Source: Terriglobia bacterium | GTDB lineage: Bacteria > Acidobacteriota > Terriglobia > UBA7540 | Assembly: GCA_030049455.1 (NCBI GenBank) | Contig: JASIKV010000527.1 | Span: 1-6,724, forward strand | Direction of reading: 5' to 3' | DNA length: 6,724 nt | In this document: positions 4,418-6,724 of the stretch, piece by piece | Layout: each line of letters begins with the position of its first letter | Numbering within the stretch: the first letter of the stretch is position 1 | Made by a program: the position numbers and the translations under genes | Notes under the pieces: generated by a model | Seen by the model: the letters and a program-made list of their open reading frames with translations, nothing else | Databases searched by the model: none | Told to the model about the DNA's origin: nothing

Positions 4418-6634
4418 ATGCCCACAACCACCATCGACACCGAAGAAGCCGCAGCGCCGGGTTTCCTTGGGAAACTGCTGCGCCGCAAGCGCGTCCGCAC
4501 CCCCACGGTGCTGCAAATGGAGGCGACGGAATGTGGCGCGGCGTCGCTTGCCATCATTCTTGGTTACCACGGGCGCATTGTTCCGCTTGAGGAACTGCGC
4601 GTGGCCTGCGGCGTTTCGCGCGACGGCAGCAAAGCCAGCAGCCTTCTGAAGGCCGCGCGCACCTATGGACTGCGGGCCCGCGGCTTCAAGAAGGAGCCCG
4701 CACAGCTTCGAGAGCTTCCCCTCCCCATGATCGTTTTCTGGAACTTCAACCACTTTCTGGTGGTGGAAGGTTTCGGGAGAAAGGGCGTTTACCTCAACGA
4801 TCCCGCCGAGGGACCGCGCTGGGTGGAGGACAGCGAGTTTGACGAGTCCTTTACCGGCGTCGTCCTGACGTTCGAAAAGGAAGATGAGTTTGAAGAAGGC
4901 GGAAAAAAGCCGGGGGTCATTCAGATGCTGGCCAGCCGCCTGCCGGGAAGCCGCCTGGCGCTGCTCTATCTCATGCTGGCCACGCTGGGCCTGGCGCTTC
5001 CCAACCTCATCATCCCGGTCTTTTTCAAAATCTACGTCGATAACCTGCTGGTCAGCGGACTGGCCAGTTGGCTGGCGCCTTTGCTGCTGGCCATGACCGC
5101 CACGGCCATCGTGAAGGCGTTCCTCACCCTCCTGCAGCAGGACTCCCTGATGCACGTAGAGCTGAAGCTCGCGCTCACGTCTTCGGCAAAGTTTTTCTGG
5201 CACGTGCTGCGCCTGCCCACGGAATTCTTTGCCCAGCGCTACGCCGGTGAAGTTGCCTCGCGTTTGCAGCTTAATGACCAGGTGGCTACGCTGCTTTCCG
5301 GCGACGTCGCGACGAACCTGGTCAACATCCTGCTGATCGGAATCTATGCGGCGCTGCTGGTTCAGTACGACCCGCTGCTGACCCTTATCGGAATCCTGAT
5401 GGCGGCGATCAACATCGCCGCCCTCCGCATCGTGCAGCGAAAACGCGTTGACCAGAACCGGCACCTGCTGCAGGAACAAGGCTACCTGTACGGGGTCTCG
5501 GTAAGCGGCTTGCAAACCATCGAGACGCTCAAATCCTCCGCTTCGGAGTCCGATTTCTTCGCGCGATGGAGCGGCTATCAAGCCAAGGTGGTCAACGCCG
5601 GGCAACGCTTTGGATATTCCTCCGTCTTCCTCTCCGCCATCCCCACGTTTCTTACCGGGCTCAATACGGCGGCGATCCTCGGCCTGGGCGGGCTGCGGGT
5701 GATGAACGGCTTCCTGACCATGGGAATGCTCATCGCCTTCCAGAGCCTGATGGCCAGCTTCATCGATCCGGTCAACAAGCTGGTTGACCTGGGCAACAAG
5801 ATGCAGGTGATTGAGGGCGACCTCGCCCGCCTGGACGACACGCTTCGCTACCGCGCGGACCCGCAAGTCGCCGGGAGCACTTTGCGCGCCCCAAGCCATT
5901 CCGAACACGAACGCCTGGCCGGGCACCTGCAACTGGTCGATGTGACGTTCGGCTACAGCCGCCTGGAAGCGCCGCTCATTTCCAACTTCAACCTGACGCT
6001 GAAGCCCGGGCAGCGAGTGGCGCTGGTGGGCGCCTCGGGCAGCGGCAAATCCACGGTTTCGCGGCTCGTCTCCGGACTCTATCAACCCTGGTCCGGCGAA
6101 GTGATCTTCGATGGGCGCCCGCGCAACGAAATTCCCCGGAGCATCCTGAAAAACTCGGTCGCCCTGGTAGATCAGGAAATTTTCCTTTTCGACGGAACGC
6201 TGAGGGAAAACCTGACGATGTGGGATTCCACCGCAGAGCAATCAGCCCTGAACCGGGCTGCGCAGGATGCCGGCGTCTACGACGAAATCACCAGCCTGCC
6301 CAACGGATTCGAGTTTCGGGTGGAAGAGGGCGGAAGGAACTTGAGCGGCGGCCAGAGGCAGCGCCTGGAGATTACCCGCGCCCTCGTCAACAACCCGCGC
6401 ATTCTCATTCTCGACGAGGCCACCAGCTCGCTGGACGCCTACAGCGAAAAGCACGTTGACGATTGCCTGCGCCGGCGCGGCATCACCTGCCTGATCGTGG
6501 CGCATCGCCTCAGCACCATCCGCGACGCGGACGAAATCATCGTGCTCGAAAGGGGCGAAGTGGTGCAGCGCGGCACGCACGAAGAGATGATTCAAGTGGA
6601 CGGCCCGTATCGAAGGCTGATTGAAGCGGTTTAG
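4418..6634 (+). CDS. Peptidase-containing ABC exporter (C39 peptidase + membrane + ATPase), NHLM type
   Basis: This 738-residue protein, full length for the family, should cut double-glycine leaders and export the released peptide. The N-terminal C39 peptidase (about 27-155) keeps all expected residues: Gln33 (oxyanion), Cys39 in ATECGAAS, His112 in FNHFLVV and Asp128 in LNDP. The membrane domain covers about 178-460 with six predicted helices. The ATPase domain has Walker A GASGSGKST (538-546, Lys544), a Q-loop in LVDQEIFLFDGTLREN, signature LSGGQ (642-646), Walker B ILILDEA (662-668, Glu667) and the H-loop His696. Every catalytic element is intact, so an active protease-transporter is expected. 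The two small peptides upstream, with their LSDKDLEKASGG leaders, are its obvious substrates. No strong Shine-Dalgarno sequence precedes ATG 4418, so translation may depend on coupling to the adaptor gene. The NHLM assignment is from memory of the family style; the peptidase-ABC assignment is secure. Confidence 0.95.
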   Translation: MPTTTIDTEEAAAPGFLGKLLRRKRVRTPTVLQMEATECGAASLAIILGYHGRIVPLEELRVACGVSRDGSKASSLLKAARTYGLRARGFKKEPAQLRELPLPMIVFWNFNHFLVVEGFGRKGVYLNDPAEGPRWVEDSEFDESFTGVVLTFEKEDEFEEGGKKPGVIQMLASRLPGSRLALLYLMLATLGLALPNLIIPVFFKIYVDNLLVSGLASWLAPLLLAMTATAIVKAFLTLLQQDSLMHVELKLALTSSAKFFWHVLRLPTEFFAQRYAGEVASRLQLNDQVATLLSGDVATNLVNILLIGIYAALLVQYDPLLTLIGILMAAINIAALRIVQRKRVDQNRHLLQEQGYLYGVSVSGLQTIETLKSSASESDFFARWSGYQAKVVNAGQRFGYSSVFLSAIPTFLTGLNTAAILGLGGLRVMNGFLTMGMLIAFQSLMASFIDPVNKLVDLGNKMQVIEGDLARLDDTLRYRADPQVAGSTLRAPSHSEHERLAGHLQLVDVTFGYSRLEAPLISNFNLTLKPGQRVALVGASGSGKSTVSRLVSGLYQPWSGEVIFDGRPRNEIPRSILKNSVALVDQEIFLFDGTLRENLTMWDSTAEQSALNRAAQDAGVYDEITSLPNGFEFRVEEGGRNLSGGQRQRLEITRALVNNPRILILDEATSSLDAYSEKHVDDCLRRRGITCLIVAHRLSTIRDADEIIVLERGEVVQRGTHEEMIQVDGPYRRLIEAV

Positions 6635-6643
6635 CCGCGCGCC

Positions 6644-6724
6644 ATGGACATGACGCAAACAACCCGGCTGGAGGAATTGGGGGAAACGCAATTCCTGCAC
6701 TCCGGCATTCCCGTTTCCATCGAG
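6644..6724 (+). CDS. Start of a further operon gene, probably the second NHLM ABC protein (3'-truncated)
   Basis: The reading frame starts nine bases after the exporter stop and stays open to the end of the window (27 codons). It begins MDMTQTTRLEELGETQF and continues LHSGIPVSIE. A second ATG two codons later (6650) is an alternative start, and neither has a clear Shine-Dalgarno sequence. In NHLM-type peptide secretion operons the peptidase-ABC gene is commonly followed by a second ABC protein that lacks the peptidase, has a divergent N-terminal domain and acts with the first. The tight spacing and the order adaptor, peptidase-ABC, next gene fit this. The visible residues are too few to prove homology. 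Confidence 0.5.
   Translation, partial: MDMTQTTRLEELGETQFLHSGIPVSIE

Noticed and set aside
4394..6241. Long open frame of 615 codons on the minus strand opposite the ABC exporter.
   Set aside because: It lies antisense to an unmistakable ABC exporter, and its translation is rich in Gln, His, Arg and Gly with no domain. Typical mirror frame in GC-rich DNA.

Overview
The window suggests a GC-rich diderm bacterium. It carries a TolC-type outer-membrane channel with a signal peptide, and its sigma-70-type promoters are easy to read. The style of the secretion proteins (nitrile-hydratase-leader/NHLM type) and of the TolC protein would fit Acidobacteriota or a neighbouring phylum. That placement is inference from protein style; no rRNA or other marker is present.

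Layout. Positions 1-354 are the C-terminal end of a gamma-glutamyltransferase, probably unrelated to the rest. Positions 355-760 have no convincing gene. They hold an unusual set of inverted repeats, three GTAC-containing boxes, a near-consensus promoter (505-532) and a leader of about 220 nt. Next come two tiny genes (761-886 and 986-1114), both too short for ordinary gene calling. They encode 41- and 42-residue Lys-rich peptides sharing the 16-residue block KKDELSDKDLEKASGG, a textbook double-glycine export leader, and a shared C-terminus KIEF. A strong intrinsic terminator (1139-1172) follows. A second promoter (1197-1224), very similar to the first, then drives an apparent operon: TolC-type outer-membrane channel (1419-3020), HlyD-type adaptor (3149-4402), ABC exporter with an N-terminal C39 peptidase (4418-6634), and the first 27 codons of another gene (6644 to the end), probably the second ABC protein usual in NHLM systems.

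How it works together (inference from family knowledge). The C39 peptidase domain should cut each small precursor after its Gly-Gly and the ABC domain should export the C-terminal remnant. HlyD and the dedicated TolC would complete a channel across both membranes. If cleavage falls where the leader register predicts, the products are only six residues (LFKIEF) and nine residues (GGNTSKIEF). The leader is therefore most of the gene product, and the exported part is the size of a signalling peptide rather than a bacteriocin.

The main discovery candidate is this complete, self-contained export locus for two very short double-glycine peptides ending in KIEF. The coding status of the peptides is supported internally: across the 20 shared codons there are ten silent differences and no amino-acid change. 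No peptide-modifying enzyme is visible, though the window ends before the locus does.
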